From NCBI RefSeq assembly GCF_000802235.1, contig NZ_JTDL01000144.1, forward strand, positions 1 through 64,000: a DNA stretch of 64,000 bases, given 5' to 3'. Position numbers and translations under genes: made by a program. Numbering within the stretch: position 1 is the stretch's first letter; every line of letters begins with the position of its first letter. Origin of the DNA: Sinomonas humi (GTDB lineage Bacteria > Actinomycetota > Actinomycetes > Actinomycetales > Micrococcaceae). Below are positions 26,766 through 35,884 of the stretch, one piece after another. The notes under the pieces are model-generated. The model worked only from the letters and a program-made list of their open reading frames with translations. It did not search any database and had not been told where the DNA came from.

Positions 26766-26870
26766 CCGACGCGCCACCCCCCTTCGGTACGTCCGAGGCC
26801 CGCCTGCGTTTCCCATTCAATCGGGAGGGTCCAGCGGCGTCAAGGCAAGGGTAATGCTACAAGAAGCAAA

Positions 26871-26953
26871 GATAGGCAAAAGTTAGGCGCGAACTCGGCC
26901 ACTCCTTCTGATAGCAGGTCTTGGGCCGAACGAAAGTTAGGCGGTTGTTAGGC
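26871..26953. promoter_or_regulatory. GTTAGGC repeats between two divergent XRE-like genes
   Basis: GTTAGGC occurs in the same direction at 26882-26888, 26936-26942 and 26947-26953, with a variant GATAGGC at 26871-26877, in the 282-base divergent gap. Flanks are A-rich (AAAGTTAGGC). Direct repeats of this kind often serve as operators for small HTH proteins. Confidence 0.55.
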
Positions 26954-27047
26954 AAACGCAGGGCACATGGGAGCAAACGAGGCCCTGAGCCGCCTAAGAT
27001 TCAGGGGTTGGCAGGACGGCCTTGCAGGACAAATGGAGGGAGCGTGG

Positions 27048-27545
27048 ATGAGCCAGCAGGACCTTGGGTCGCTGCTCGCCGACGTGAAGGCGAACCGCCA
27101 CTGGTCGTATGAGGCTATGTCGCGGGCGTGCGGCGGTGTCCCGACGGGCAAACGACTGTTTCAGCTCATCAACTCGCCGCTCAAGAACTTCCCTGACCCA
27201 GACACGATCAGGGGCCTCCAACGCGCCACGGGAGTAGGCGCCACGGAAATCGTCATGGCAGCCGCGCGCTCGTTGGGCCTGGACGTAGCCGATTCCGACC
27301 CCGATGCCCTGCACATCCCCGGCATTTCGAGCATTCCTGATTCGACGAGAGAAGCCCTGCTCGCCCTCGGGCGAGAAGTCTCGGCCCTCGTCGGCGGGAA
27401 TCTCGGTGAAGTGAGCGAAGTCAGCGAGGCCAGCGACGAGGCGCTTCCCCGAAACTGGAACTCGCTTGCTGCGTATGAGGGCCCCAAAGAGCATCTCGAC
27501 CGCGAACGCGCCTGGGCGAAGCGCGGCGAAGAGCCGCAGGTCTAA
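27048..27545 (+). CDS. XRE-like DNA-binding protein (phage-repressor-like)
   Basis: 165 residues from ATG 27048, with GGAGGG about seven bases upstream. The first 75 residues look like a divergent HTH: LLADVKANRHWSYEAMSRAC, then PTGKRLFQLINSPLKNFPD and DTIRGLQRATGV. The rest is acidic and polar, with SEVSEAS repeats. This arrangement resembles actinobacterial immunity or accessory regulators. It faces the other XRE gene and ends base-to-base against the convergent membrane protein. Target unknown; the GTTAGGC repeats upstream are candidates. Confidence 0.65.
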   Translation: MSQQDLGSLLADVKANRHWSYEAMSRACGGVPTGKRLFQLINSPLKNFPDPDTIRGLQRATGVGATEIVMAAARSLGLDVADSDPDALHIPGISSIPDSTREALLALGREVSALVGGNLGEVSEVSEASDEALPRNWNSLAAYEGPKEHLDRERAWAKRGEEPQV

Positions 27546-27848
27546 CTAACGAGACCCACTCCTCCGACTGAAAAAGCGCAGGAGAAGGCCCAAGGCTACG
27601 AGCCCCAGCCCCAGAAGGACGAAGCCCCCGTACAGGTGGGACTCGTCCTGCGCTGCGGATCGGCACTCGGCCACCCAATCGGTCCCGGGGGGAGCGACGG
27701 CGCTGGCTGGCACCGGGCTGTAGGCAGTGGGGAAGGCTGCACCGCAGTGGGGGCCCACCGGCAGCACAAACCCGAGAACCAAGCCGCACAGTGCGAGGGC
27801 GGCACCGATCCAAAGGTGCCACCGAGGAAAACCCCTCTGGTCAGCCAC
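27546..27848 (-). CDS. Small two-span membrane protein
   Basis: 100 residues from GTG 27848, preceded by GGGAGGG; GTG 27866 is an alternative. There are hydrophobic spans near the N-terminus (LWIGAALALCGLVLGFVLPV) and the C-terminus (GGFVLLGLGLVALGLLLRFF), with a loop between that has two Cys and several Pro. Family not recognised. It starts just upstream of the CAU tRNA's 3' side. Confidence 0.6.
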   Translation of the reverse strand: MADQRGFPRWHLWIGAALALCGLVLGFVLPVGPHCGAAFPTAYSPVPASAVAPPGTDWVAECRSAAQDESHLYGGFVLLGLGLVALGLLLRFFSRRSGSR

Positions 27849-27946
27849 CGGCCCTCCCGGTCTCACGCCCCGAGTGCGAACTGCCGCCCGATTCGGTTAT
27901 TGGTTGCCCACCTGCGGCAACCCTAGACAGGTCCACCTGCAATGTG

Positions 27947-28020
<74 letters not shown>

Positions 28021-28074
28021 TCGCCGCACGGCCGGAGCCGTGCGGGCCCCTCCATCCTAGCGTGAAAGCGGAGG

Positions 28075-29283
28075 TCAGACGTTCTGCGGAACCCCGTCGG
28101 CTCCGCGATAGAAGGCCTCGAAAGTGTCCAGCGTGTACTGGATGCTGTGCTTCTGCACCATCTCGTGGCTAACCTTCCCCATGGCGATCCGCTCCGACTC
28201 GGGAAGCCTGAGGATCCCGACGAGCTTGCCCGCGAGGTCGTCACTATCGTTGGGTCGGAAGAGGAAGCCGTTCTCGCCGTCGCGTACCAGGTGCGGGAGC
28301 GCCATCGCGTCGGCAAGCACGACCGGCGTCGACGCGCTCATTGCCTCAAGCGTCACGAGCGACTGGAGCTCGGCCGTTCCCGGCATGCAGAAGACATCGG
28401 CGCGGAGGTAGGCCTCGCGAAGCTCATCATCGGGGACCAGACCGAGGAAACGGACCCGGTCGCCGAGCCCGAGCCGAGCGACTTGGGCATCAAGGCGAGG
28501 ACGGATCTCGCCGTCGCCCACGATCTCCAAATGGGCGTCGAGCTCTTGGGGAAGCTTCGCTACGGCGTCAATGAGCACATCGATGTTCTTCTCCTCGGCC
28601 AGGCGCCCTGCGAAGAGCACCGTCGGCCACGGGTTCTTCGTGAGCTGCTCCTCAGGCCGCAGCTCGTATGCGGGCGAGTCGATGCCGTTCGAGAGTGGGA
28701 TCACTTCGTGCAGGAAGGCATGATCGCGCATCGCCTTCGCCGCGAGCGGAGTGGGCGTGGTGACTACGTTCGCCTGGCCCATGATCTTCCCCATGTCCTT
28801 CCAGGACACACGGCCGATGATGTCCTTGAGCCACTGCGGGAACGGAAGGAACGGGTTGAGGTTCTCCGGCATGAAATGGTTGGTCGCCACGACCCGGATC
28901 CCACGCCTGACCGCCTCGTACAGAACATGCTCGCCGATCATGTAGTGGCTCTGGATATGCACCACATCCGGCTGCACCCGATCGAAGAGAAGCGAGATCT
29001 CTTTCTTGATCTCCCAGGGGAACACCACCCGGAAATACGGATGGGTCGGCACTGAATGGGAGCGGAGGCGGTGAACTGTCGCCTCCGGCCGGAACTCGCT
29101 GAAGCTCTTGCCCTTCTCCGAACGGCTCGACAGCACGTGCACATTGTGGCCCCGCGCGCTCATGCCTTTTGCCAAGCGGTAGCCGAACTGCGCTGCTCCG
29201 TTGACATCGGGCGGGTAGGTATCGGCGCCGATCAGGATCGTCAGCGGCTTCTGGCTCTGTGCCTCGAGGTCGGGCAGGGTCAC
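28075..29283 (-). CDS. GT4-family glycosyltransferase
   Basis: 402 residues with the GT-B layout. The N-terminal acceptor domain has GADTYPPDVNGAAQF and DVVHIQSHYMIGE. The C-terminal nucleotide-sugar domain has VLFAGRLAEEKNIDVLI and AELQSLVTLEAMSASTPVV, with the conserved glutamates. GTG 29283 is chosen for its AGGAG site; GTG 29310 overlaps the upstream stop. It follows a DMT transporter and a CDP-alcohol phosphatidyltransferase on the same strand, which suggests lipid-linked sugar work (for example phosphatidylinositol mannosylation or a glycolipid); the acceptor is not shown by sequence. Confidence 0.85.
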   Translation of the reverse strand: MTLPDLEAQSQKPLTILIGADTYPPDVNGAAQFGYRLAKGMSARGHNVHVLSSRSEKGKSFSEFRPEATVHRLRSHSVPTHPYFRVVFPWEIKKEISLLFDRVQPDVVHIQSHYMIGEHVLYEAVRRGIRVVATNHFMPENLNPFLPFPQWLKDIIGRVSWKDMGKIMGQANVVTTPTPLAAKAMRDHAFLHEVIPLSNGIDSPAYELRPEEQLTKNPWPTVLFAGRLAEEKNIDVLIDAVAKLPQELDAHLEIVGDGEIRPRLDAQVARLGLGDRVRFLGLVPDDELREAYLRADVFCMPGTAELQSLVTLEAMSASTPVVLADAMALPHLVRDGENGFLFRPNDSDDLAGKLVGILRLPESERIAMGKVSHEMVQKHSIQYTLDTFEAFYRGADGVPQNV

Positions 29284-29306
29284 GGATCTCTCTCCTGGTC
29301 GGCCGG

Positions 29307-30224
29307 TCACTGCCCCGGCTCGGCGGAGCCTCGGAGCTCACGGGCCGCTTCGTTCCGTCGGCTCGTGACCTCAGGGTGATGCCGGGACAGGGCAACGACA
29401 CCCACGATAGCAATGAGAGCGGCAGCAGCCATGGCAATCGACACGACAGGCGGTACATGCGGCCGCAGTTCGTGCAGGATCGTGATGCCGATTGCCACTC
29501 CAACCATTGGGTCGATGACGGTAAGCCCTGCGATCACCAGATCGGGTGGTCCGGACGAGTAGGCGTTCTGCACGAACCAGGACCCCAAGCCTCCCGCGGC
29601 GGCAATCGCAATGATCGAGTACCACTGCACGTTCAGCAGGAACAAGCCATTCGGGTCAAGGATCTGGCGGCCGATGATCCGTGTGAGCACGGCGACGAAC
29701 CCGAACAGGACGCCGGCGCCCAGGATGAACACGAAGGCGTTGAGCCGGTGCCGGAAGGCCGCCGCGAGGCCTCCGAATACGCAGATGGCCAAAGCGAGAA
29801 GCAGCACGATCGTTAGCTCCTCCCCCGCGGTCACATTGTTGTTCTCCTCGGTGGCGTTCACGGCCAGAAGCACGAAGAGAGCCGAGCCGGTGACGCAGGA
29901 CGAGATGGCGACGACAGTTGGCCGATTGAGGGTGATGCCCTGGTCCTTCGAGTTCACGACGGTCGTGATGACCAGGGCGATCGCTCCGATCGGCTGCACG
30001 ACCGTGAGGGGTGCCGTGACGAGGGCCATCATGTTCGAGACCATGCCGAGGCCCAGCAGAAGCAGCCCGAAGAGCCATCGTGGATTGCGCAGGAGCCGCA
30101 GGAATCCGTTGGAGCTGAGGCCCAGTCCGCCGGTGTCGAACTTGACGGCGCTTCCCTGCCGCTGGGCACCGAGGGCGAGGAAGAGGGCTCCTAAGAGCGC
30201 GAGGACGACGGCGAACCACACCAT
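29307..30224 (-). CDS. DMT/EamA-like membrane transporter
   Basis: 305 residues with nine to ten hydrophobic spans in two related halves, ending in a basic tail. LTVVQPIGAIALVIT and LTVIDPMVGVAIGITIL are typical of the DMT transporters found in actinobacteria (NIPA/EamA-like). The start shares a base with the stop of the CDP-alcohol enzyme (TGATG), so the two are co-translated. Substrate unknown. Confidence 0.8.
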   Translation of the reverse strand: MVWFAVVLALLGALFLALGAQRQGSAVKFDTGGLGLSSNGFLRLLRNPRWLFGLLLLGLGMVSNMMALVTAPLTVVQPIGAIALVITTVVNSKDQGITLNRPTVVAISSCVTGSALFVLLAVNATEENNNVTAGEELTIVLLLALAICVFGGLAAAFRHRLNAFVFILGAGVLFGFVAVLTRIIGRQILDPNGLFLLNVQWYSIIAIAAAGGLGSWFVQNAYSSGPPDLVIAGLTVIDPMVGVAIGITILHELRPHVPPVVSIAMAAAALIAIVGVVALSRHHPEVTSRRNEAARELRGSAEPGQ

Positions 30225-30883
30225 CAGGGGTGCACCTCGCCCGAGTCGCGTGCATCGCCGTCGTCCTCAGCCCTCCGCACGCTGCGCACGCCTTGGCCCT
30301 TTCGCACGATGGCCCAGAAGTAGTTGTAAGCGGCGATCCAATGGCCGACGAGTCCAAACGCCAGGAAGACCCAGGCCAGGACGAGGTAGCCGGTGGCCCC
30401 GGCAATCGGCAGCCTTGAGAGGACCAGCAGCGGAGTCCCGAGAAGCAGGAGGGCTGTGCGCACCTTCCCTACGCGGCTCACAGGAAGATCCGGATGATTG
30501 CGGAAATAGAACACCGAAGCTGTGCCGAGCACGAGGTCCGGCACCACGAGGGCCAGCAGATACCACCACAGGACCACACCGGCAAGCACTAGCGTCAAGG
30601 CGACAGCGAGGAGAGCGAGCCGGTCCGCCGCCGGATCCAGGACCCGGCCCAGCTCGGACATCTGGTTGAAGCGGCGGGCGACGTAGCCGTCTACCCAGTC
30701 GGTGCAACCCATGATCGCGAGCACCAGCACCGCCCAGCCGTACTCGCGCGCTCCGAGTACGAGCCACATGAAGAGGGGGACGCCCATGAATCGGACGACC
30801 GTCAGGACATTGGGGACAGTGAGTACGCGGTCATGGTGAACCGACGGCCGTCCGGGCCGGGAACCAGCGCCGAACATCCTCAT
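30224..30883 (-). CDS. CDP-alcohol phosphatidyltransferase family protein
   Basis: 219 residues with about five spans. The CAP motif is complete: DWVDGYVAR, then G in SELGRVL, then DPAADR, giving the DG-AR-G-D-D pattern that binds CDP and metal. It would swap CMP of CDP-diacylglycerol for an alcohol such as glycerol phosphate or inositol phosphate. PgsA-like synthases are the closest guess, but the motif does not fix the alcohol. ATG 30883 gives a basic lead; an ATG two codons later is also possible. Confidence 0.85.
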   Translation of the reverse strand: MRMFGAGSRPGRPSVHHDRVLTVPNVLTVVRFMGVPLFMWLVLGAREYGWAVLVLAIMGCTDWVDGYVARRFNQMSELGRVLDPAADRLALLAVALTLVLAGVVLWWYLLALVVPDLVLGTASVFYFRNHPDLPVSRVGKVRTALLLLGTPLLVLSRLPIAGATGYLVLAWVFLAFGLVGHWIAAYNYFWAIVRKGQGVRSVRRAEDDGDARDSGEVHP

Positions 30884-30914
30884 CAGCAGCCCCGTATTGC
30901 GGTCTTGGACCGCC

Positions 30915-31844
30915 TCAGCTCTTCACCAGCTTGCGCAGGAAGACGACGAAGGCCGTGCTCGACACAGCGAACGCAGCGATCGGCGCCCACCGGTCCTTGA
31001 CGGCATCGCCCATCCGATTCGAGGCCGCGGCATCCTGGGCCCGTTCCTCAGCCGACGGGAGGGCCCGCTGGCCTTGGGACGTCCGAGTCTCGGCCGTCCG
31101 AGTCTGAGCCGTCCGGGCAGCATCACGCGCCCTTGCGAAGGCGGCCGCACGAACGCGGAAGAAGGCTGCTCGCGCGTCCTCGGCGAGTCCCTCAGCCTGG
31201 CGCTTGACGTCGAGCTCTTCAACGAGCCCATCACGCACATCGAGCATGTGGTCGCGGCGCTTCGCGATACGGTCTCGCAGTTCCGCCTCGCTGGGAGTCG
31301 GAGGCTTGACGCGCCCGTGGGCACGGTCCTCGGCTGCCTTCTCCATCTTCGCGCGCGCCGCTGCTGCTTCTTTTTCCGCCTGCGCGCGCTTGTACTGAAT
31401 AGTCGACGGGTCGAGGACGCGGGGGTCGAAGTCGCGACCGTCCTTGATGATGGCGAGATCGTACCGCAGTCCCCGCACGGCGTCGGCGGGGTAGAGCGGC
31501 ATCGCCTTCTTGATGCGTCCCATGCCGATGAGCGAGGCGACGAGCAGGATCAGAAGACATGCCGCACCGACGATAAGGGCGGCGAGCCAGCCGGGCATGA
31601 TCGTTGCGAGGCCGAGGATGGCGGCGACCACGAGCGCGATAACGAGCAGGCCGAGGAAGACCAGGGCAACCGCGAAGAGCGCGGCGCCGATGCCTGCTTG
31701 GACGCCCCGGTCCTTGAGCTCGTACTTCGCGAGCGCAATCTCGTCATTGAGCTGGCGGGGTGCCAGCCGCGCTGCCTGGCCCATCAGGTCCGGCAGTGCT
31801 GCGAGGCGCGGTCGCCTCCCGGCAACCGTGTGGCGTCCACTCAT
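30915..31844 (-). CDS. Holin-X/DUF1469-like membrane protein with long charged tail
   Basis: 309 residues. The N-terminal part with two spans (ALFAVALVFLGLLVIALVVA; then ALIVGAACLLILLVASLIGM) and NDEIALAKYELKDRGVQAG before them matches the putative actinobacterial Holin-X family. A charged, Ala/Arg/Glu-rich region of 150 residues follows (AEKEAAAARAKMEKAAEDRA), then one more span at the C-terminus. Such proteins are chromosomal in many actinobacteria and there is no phage context here. The function is not established. Confidence 0.75.
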   Translation of the reverse strand: MSGRHTVAGRRPRLAALPDLMGQAARLAPRQLNDEIALAKYELKDRGVQAGIGAALFAVALVFLGLLVIALVVAAILGLATIMPGWLAALIVGAACLLILLVASLIGMGRIKKAMPLYPADAVRGLRYDLAIIKDGRDFDPRVLDPSTIQYKRAQAEKEAAAARAKMEKAAEDRAHGRVKPPTPSEAELRDRIAKRRDHMLDVRDGLVEELDVKRQAEGLAEDARAAFFRVRAAAFARARDAARTAQTRTAETRTSQGQRALPSAEERAQDAAASNRMGDAVKDRWAPIAAFAVSSTAFVVFLRKLVKS

Positions 31845-31993
31845 CGCTGGGCCCCTTCCCCTTCAGCCGTATCTCGGCAGCCAGTTTCTCCGGCGTGACC
31901 GCATGGCGGTCCGTCACCAAAGCTACCATTGCCCCCGACCGTCACGGGCCAAGCAAGGAAGGCGTCCGTCAGCGAAGTCGGTGGAGCGATGTT

Positions 31994-32404
31994 TCAGCCG
32001 ATGGCGCCGAACGCCGTCTCTGCTACGAGGAACTGCTCCGCAGCCTCGACGGCGGCCGCGAAGGCGTCCACGTCCGTTGCCGAACCTCGAGGACCACGCG
32101 GCTGCCACTCGTGCCTAGCGGTCAGCACGGGCTCAAGACCGTCGCCAGGTGGGGCGTAGTAGATGGCGAATCGCTGGACCGGCCAGCCTGCCGGGGTCTC
32201 TGGAGCGACGAGAACCGCCGATTTGGCTGCGTAGTTGATCCATTGGGCGATCGGGCGACGATGGTCGCGGACAAACATTCCGTCAGCGTAGTGCTCGGCG
32301 GATCCGTCGCCGTAGATCCGCTCGTAACGGACTCGCCAGATCGTCAGCAGAGGCCCTTCGTAGCGGGTCCATCCGGCGGGCAAGTCGACCTTCCGCGCGG
32401 CCAT
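31994..32404 (-). CDS. Hypothetical protein
   Basis: 136 residues, soluble, rich in aromatic residues (LPAGWTRYEGPLLTIWRVRYERIYGDGSAE in pieces), without signal or membrane span. The composition and codon use look like a real gene. It is alone between the Holin-X-like gene and the tRNA-Asn pair. I recognise no domain. Confidence 0.65.
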   Translation of the reverse strand: MAARKVDLPAGWTRYEGPLLTIWRVRYERIYGDGSAEHYADGMFVRDHRRPIAQWINYAAKSAVLVAPETPAGWPVQRFAIYYAPPGDGLEPVLTARHEWQPRGPRGSATDVDAFAAAVEAAEQFLVAETAFGAIG

Positions 32405-32429
32405 GGATCAATGATATTCCGCGGGATGG

Positions 32430-32502
32430 CTCCCCCGACTGGACTCGAACCAGTAACCCTTCGATTAACAGTCGAATGCTCTGCCAATTGAGCTACGGGG
32501 GA
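32430..32502 (-). tRNA. tRNA-Asn (GUU), copy 1
   Basis: 73-base cloverleaf: acceptor TCCCCCG/CGGGGGA, anticodon loop CTGTTAA (GUU), T arm TGGTTCGAGTCCA, discriminator G. The next three bases read CCA (32427-32429), so the 3' end is encoded here, unlike in copy 2. Confidence 0.95.
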
Positions 32503-32540
32503 ATGGGCCGGCCGCCCATTTCGGGCAGCACGGCTCCAAG

Positions 32541-32613
32541 CTCCCCCGACTGGACTCGAACCAGTAACCCTTCGATTAACAGTCGAATGCTCTGCCAATT
32601 GAGCTACGGGGGA
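32541..32613 (-). tRNA. tRNA-Asn (GUU), copy 2
   Basis: Identical over all 73 bases to copy 1, with 38 bases between them. The discriminator is followed by CTT, so CCA is not encoded. It lies upstream of copy 1 on the same strand, likely in one transcript. Confidence 0.95.
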
Positions 32614-32678
32614 AGGCGCAACGCGGTCCAGATTAGCAGGCAGCCGGGGCTGATCGGAAATCGGGTGGGCGGGTCAGG

Positions 32679-34556
32679 TCAGTCCCGCTGGCGAAGCCTG
32701 CGACGCCGCAACTCCAGTTCCATGAGCTCGCGATTGAGACGTTGATGCTCCTCGATGGGGGCGCCCGAGTCCATCCGCTGAAGCTGCCCCATCAGCTCGG
32801 CCTTCCGAGCGGTGATCTGGAGCTCGAAAAGCCCAGCGAGGATGTCCCGGCAGTAGCGTTCGAGCGATTCGGGGGTCGATGCCGGCAGCGGTGTCACAGC
32901 GAGTTCGGCCAGCAACGGCCACAATGGCTCGGGCGCTTCCCCACGGATCCGTTCGATCCATTGCGCGGCGCTCTCTTTCCCTTCGGGCGAGCGCCCCGCG
33001 GCGGCCATGGCAGCATGGACCGCCTGATACGCCGGCGCCGTGAAGCGGGCCTGGCCAAAGTGGTGCCAGGCCTCCTCGTCGAGCGTCTCCGGATACTGGA
33101 GAGCCACCTCGAGCGCCTGCCGCTCCATCGTCGCGACCGGGTCCCGAGGATCGGGCCGAAGCGTTCGGGCTGCGGGGAGGCCCGCGCTGGGAGCCCCACC
33201 CGAAGCCGGTCCAGCCGACACGGGCGACGGCGCGTGGCGGGCTGCGGCGCCCACCGCACGGGAGACGTCGTCGGGCGCCATGCCCAGCCATTTGGCGAGT
33301 TCCCGAGCGTAGGCAGGGCGGATCGCGTGGTCCCGGATCTGGGCGACGACGGGAGCCGCCTCGCGCAAGGCCGAAACGCGTCCCTCGACGGTGTTGAGGT
33401 CGTGCTTTCGCAACGTCGCCTGGATTGCGAACTCGAAGAGCGGCCGACGTGACTCGATGAGGGCCTGTACTGCGGCGTCACCCCGATGCTGCCGCAACTC
33501 GCACGGGTCCATCCCGCTCGGCTCCACCGCCACGAACGTCTGCGCCACGAACCTCTGGTCCTCTTCGAAGGCCTTGAGCGCTGCCTTCTGCCCAGCGGCG
33601 TCACCGTCGAACGTGAAGACCACCTCTCCCCCGGTCCCGTCGTCCGAAAGGAGGCGGCGGGCGATCTTGATGTGCTCGCTTCCGAACGCAGTGCCGCAGC
33701 TGGCGACAGCGGTGTCGATTCCGGCGAGGTGGCAGGCCATGACGTCGGTGTAGCCCTCGACCACAACGAGCTGGCGCTTCTTCGCGATGCTGCGCTTCGC
33801 GAGGTCGATGCCGTAGAGGACCTGCGATTTCTTGTAGAGCGTCGTCTCGGGGGTGTTCAGGTACTTCGGCCCCTGATCGTCGTCGAACAGGCGCCGCGCA
33901 CCGAAGCCGATGACGTCCCCCGCAATGTCTTTGATGGGCCAGACGAGACGCCCCCGGAAGCGGTCGTAGATGCCTCTATTGCCCTCCGAAAACATTCCCG
34001 TGAGCTTGAGCTCATCGTCTCGGAAGCCCTTGCCGCGCAGATGCTTGAGCAATCCGTCCCAGCCCCGGGGCGCGAAGCCAACGCCGAACTGTTCAGCCAC
34101 GGTGCGGTCAAAGCCGCGCTCGAAGAGGAACTCGCGACCAGCGGCAGCGGCCGGGGTCAACAGCTGGTCCCGGAAGAATTCGGCGGCGATCTTGTGCGCA
34201 TCGAGCAGCCGCTGCCGGCGGCCCACTTCTTCGCGACGCGGCCCGGCGCCCTCTTCGTAATGGAGCTCGTAGCCGATCCGGGCTGCGAGCTTCTCAACCG
34301 TCTCCGCGAAGCCCGTATGGTCCAGCTTCATGACGAAGCTGATGACGTCCCCGCTCTCGCCACAGCCGAAGCAGTGATACGTGCCCACCTGCGGCCGCAC
34401 ATGGAACGACGGAGTGCGCTCATCGTGAAACGGGCATAATCCCTTCCACGAGCCGATACCGGCGCCCTTGAGCGTGACGTAGCCCTCCACAACCTCGCGG
34501 ATATCAGTCCGCGAGCGCACCTCTGCGATGTCGTCGGGTTTGATCAGGCCTGCCAC
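32679..34556 (-). CDS. dnaG: DNA primase
   Basis: 625 residues. The CHC2-type zinc finger is complete (LCPFHDERTPSFHVRP, then YHCFGCGESGD). The TOPRIM core has VVVEGYTDVMACHLAG and FTFDGDAAGQKAALKA. The C-terminal domain expected to bind the DnaB helicase follows, ending in a helical QHQRLNRELMELELRRRR segment. It makes RNA primers at the replication fork. It follows dgt by 26 bases on the same strand, a usual actinobacterial pairing. Confidence 0.96.
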   Translation of the reverse strand: MAGLIKPDDIAEVRSRTDIREVVEGYVTLKGAGIGSWKGLCPFHDERTPSFHVRPQVGTYHCFGCGESGDVISFVMKLDHTGFAETVEKLAARIGYELHYEEGAGPRREEVGRRQRLLDAHKIAAEFFRDQLLTPAAAAGREFLFERGFDRTVAEQFGVGFAPRGWDGLLKHLRGKGFRDDELKLTGMFSEGNRGIYDRFRGRLVWPIKDIAGDVIGFGARRLFDDDQGPKYLNTPETTLYKKSQVLYGIDLAKRSIAKKRQLVVVEGYTDVMACHLAGIDTAVASCGTAFGSEHIKIARRLLSDDGTGGEVVFTFDGDAAGQKAALKAFEEDQRFVAQTFVAVEPSGMDPCELRQHRGDAAVQALIESRRPLFEFAIQATLRKHDLNTVEGRVSALREAAPVVAQIRDHAIRPAYARELAKWLGMAPDDVSRAVGAAARHAPSPVSAGPASGGAPSAGLPAARTLRPDPRDPVATMERQALEVALQYPETLDEEAWHHFGQARFTAPAYQAVHAAMAAAGRSPEGKESAAQWIERIRGEAPEPLWPLLAELAVTPLPASTPESLERYCRDILAGLFELQITARKAELMGQLQRMDSGAPIEEHQRLNRELMELELRRRRLRQRD

Positions 34557-34582
34557 TCCACCACCTTAGTTGCTTCTCGCCC

Positions 34583-35884
34583 CTACCAAAGGCTGGGGAG
34601 GCTGCCAACGAGGCGCTCATACCAGGCAAGCGCGGACGCATCGGTCAGCGACGCCACTTGGTCGATGACGACCCGGAGGCGAGCCGAATCATCGGAGGCA
34701 GCTCGCCAGTCGGCGGCGAACATTGGCTCAAGATGCCTGTCGTCCGTAGCGCTCAGCGCGGAGACGAGGGAGTGAAGCACCTCCCGCTGGCGCTCGTAGA
34801 TCGGCTGTCGGTGATCCGTCGTCATGACGAACGTCGTCGCAAGCCCCTTCATGACTGCGATCTCGATGACCGTCTCCTGGGGCACGACGACCTCGCCCGC
34901 GTAGCGCGTGAGCGGAGAGTCACCGTACGCTGCGCGCGTGAGCTTGAGCGCGCTGTCGCAGAACCGACCGATGAGCTGGCTCGTCATGTTCTTGAGAGCG
35001 GCCATCGCTTTGCGCGAACCGTCCGCCTCGAGAACCCACACGGGCGTCGACTCGAGACGTGCTAGGGCGGCATCGATCTCGCCAGCGTCGCTGTGCGGGA
35101 GATACCACTGCTGCGTGTAGCCGATGACCCGAGCCCTGTGATCCGGGTTCGCCATCCAGCGGAGCTGAAACTTTCCCGCCACTATGGCGTCTTCCACGTC
35201 ATGGACCGAATAGGCGATGTCGTCCGAGAGGTCCATGACCTGAGCCTCGATGCAGCTCCGGCCCGCGGGAGCGCCTTCGCGGATCCACTCGAAGATCTCC
35301 AGATCATCCTCGTAGGCCCCGAACTTGCTCGTCCGCTGGCCGTGGACGAGCGGGGCGTCCCGCACGGTCCAGGGGTACTTGCAGGCGGCGTCGAGACTAG
35401 CCCTCGTGAGGTTGAGCCCGGCCGGACGTCCATTCGCGTCGAGCACTTTGGGCTCGAGCCGGGTGAGGAGCCGCAACGTCTGAGCGTTGCCCTCGAAGCC
35501 GCCGATTCGATGCGCGATCTCGTTGAGGGCGCTTTCGCCGTTGTGCCCGAAAGGCGGGTGCCCTAGGTCGTGGCTGAGGCATGCCGCATCGACGACGTCG
35601 GGATCGCACCCGAGGACACGCCCGAGCTCACGTCCCACCTGTGCGACCTCGAGCGAGTGTGTCAGCCGGGTCCGGACGAAGTCGTCGGTGTCCGGCGCGA
35701 CGACTTGGGTCTTGGCGCCAAGGCGGCGGAGTGCGGAGGAGTGGAGTACCCGCGCGCGATCCCGTTCGAAGTCGCTGCGATAGCTCGTCTTAGGCGGTTC
35801 GCTCACCCAGCGACTGCTGTCGTCCTCGGTATAGACGCCCAGCAAGTTCCGCCCGTCCTTGAGGGCCTCAGCCACCGGACACAT
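34583..35884 (-). CDS. dgt: Deoxyguanosinetriphosphate triphosphohydrolase-like protein
   Basis: 433 residues from ATG 35884. GTG 35875 is also possible; ATG 35920 would overlap dus by 53 bases. The HD-domain metal site is clear: TRLTHSLEVAQVGREL and CLSHDLGHPPFGHNGE, with a later Asp in MDLSDDIAYSVHD. It would split dNTPs into nucleosides and triphosphate. It sits between dus and dnaG on one strand with overlaps, probably one transcript. Confidence 0.9.
   Translation of the reverse strand: MCPVAEALKDGRNLLGVYTEDDSSRWVSEPPKTSYRSDFERDRARVLHSSALRRLGAKTQVVAPDTDDFVRTRLTHSLEVAQVGRELGRVLGCDPDVVDAACLSHDLGHPPFGHNGESALNEIAHRIGGFEGNAQTLRLLTRLEPKVLDANGRPAGLNLTRASLDAACKYPWTVRDAPLVHGQRTSKFGAYEDDLEIFEWIREGAPAGRSCIEAQVMDLSDDIAYSVHDVEDAIVAGKFQLRWMANPDHRARVIGYTQQWYLPHSDAGEIDAALARLESTPVWVLEADGSRKAMAALKNMTSQLIGRFCDSALKLTRAAYGDSPLTRYAGEVVVPQETVIEIAVMKGLATTFVMTTDHRQPIYERQREVLHSLVSALSATDDRHLEPMFAADWRAASDDSARLRVVIDQVASLTDASALAWYERLVGSLPSLW

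Noticed and set aside
30915-31844. Prophage indicated by the Holin-X-like gene
   Set aside because: No other phage genes around, and the family is chromosomal in many actinobacteria.
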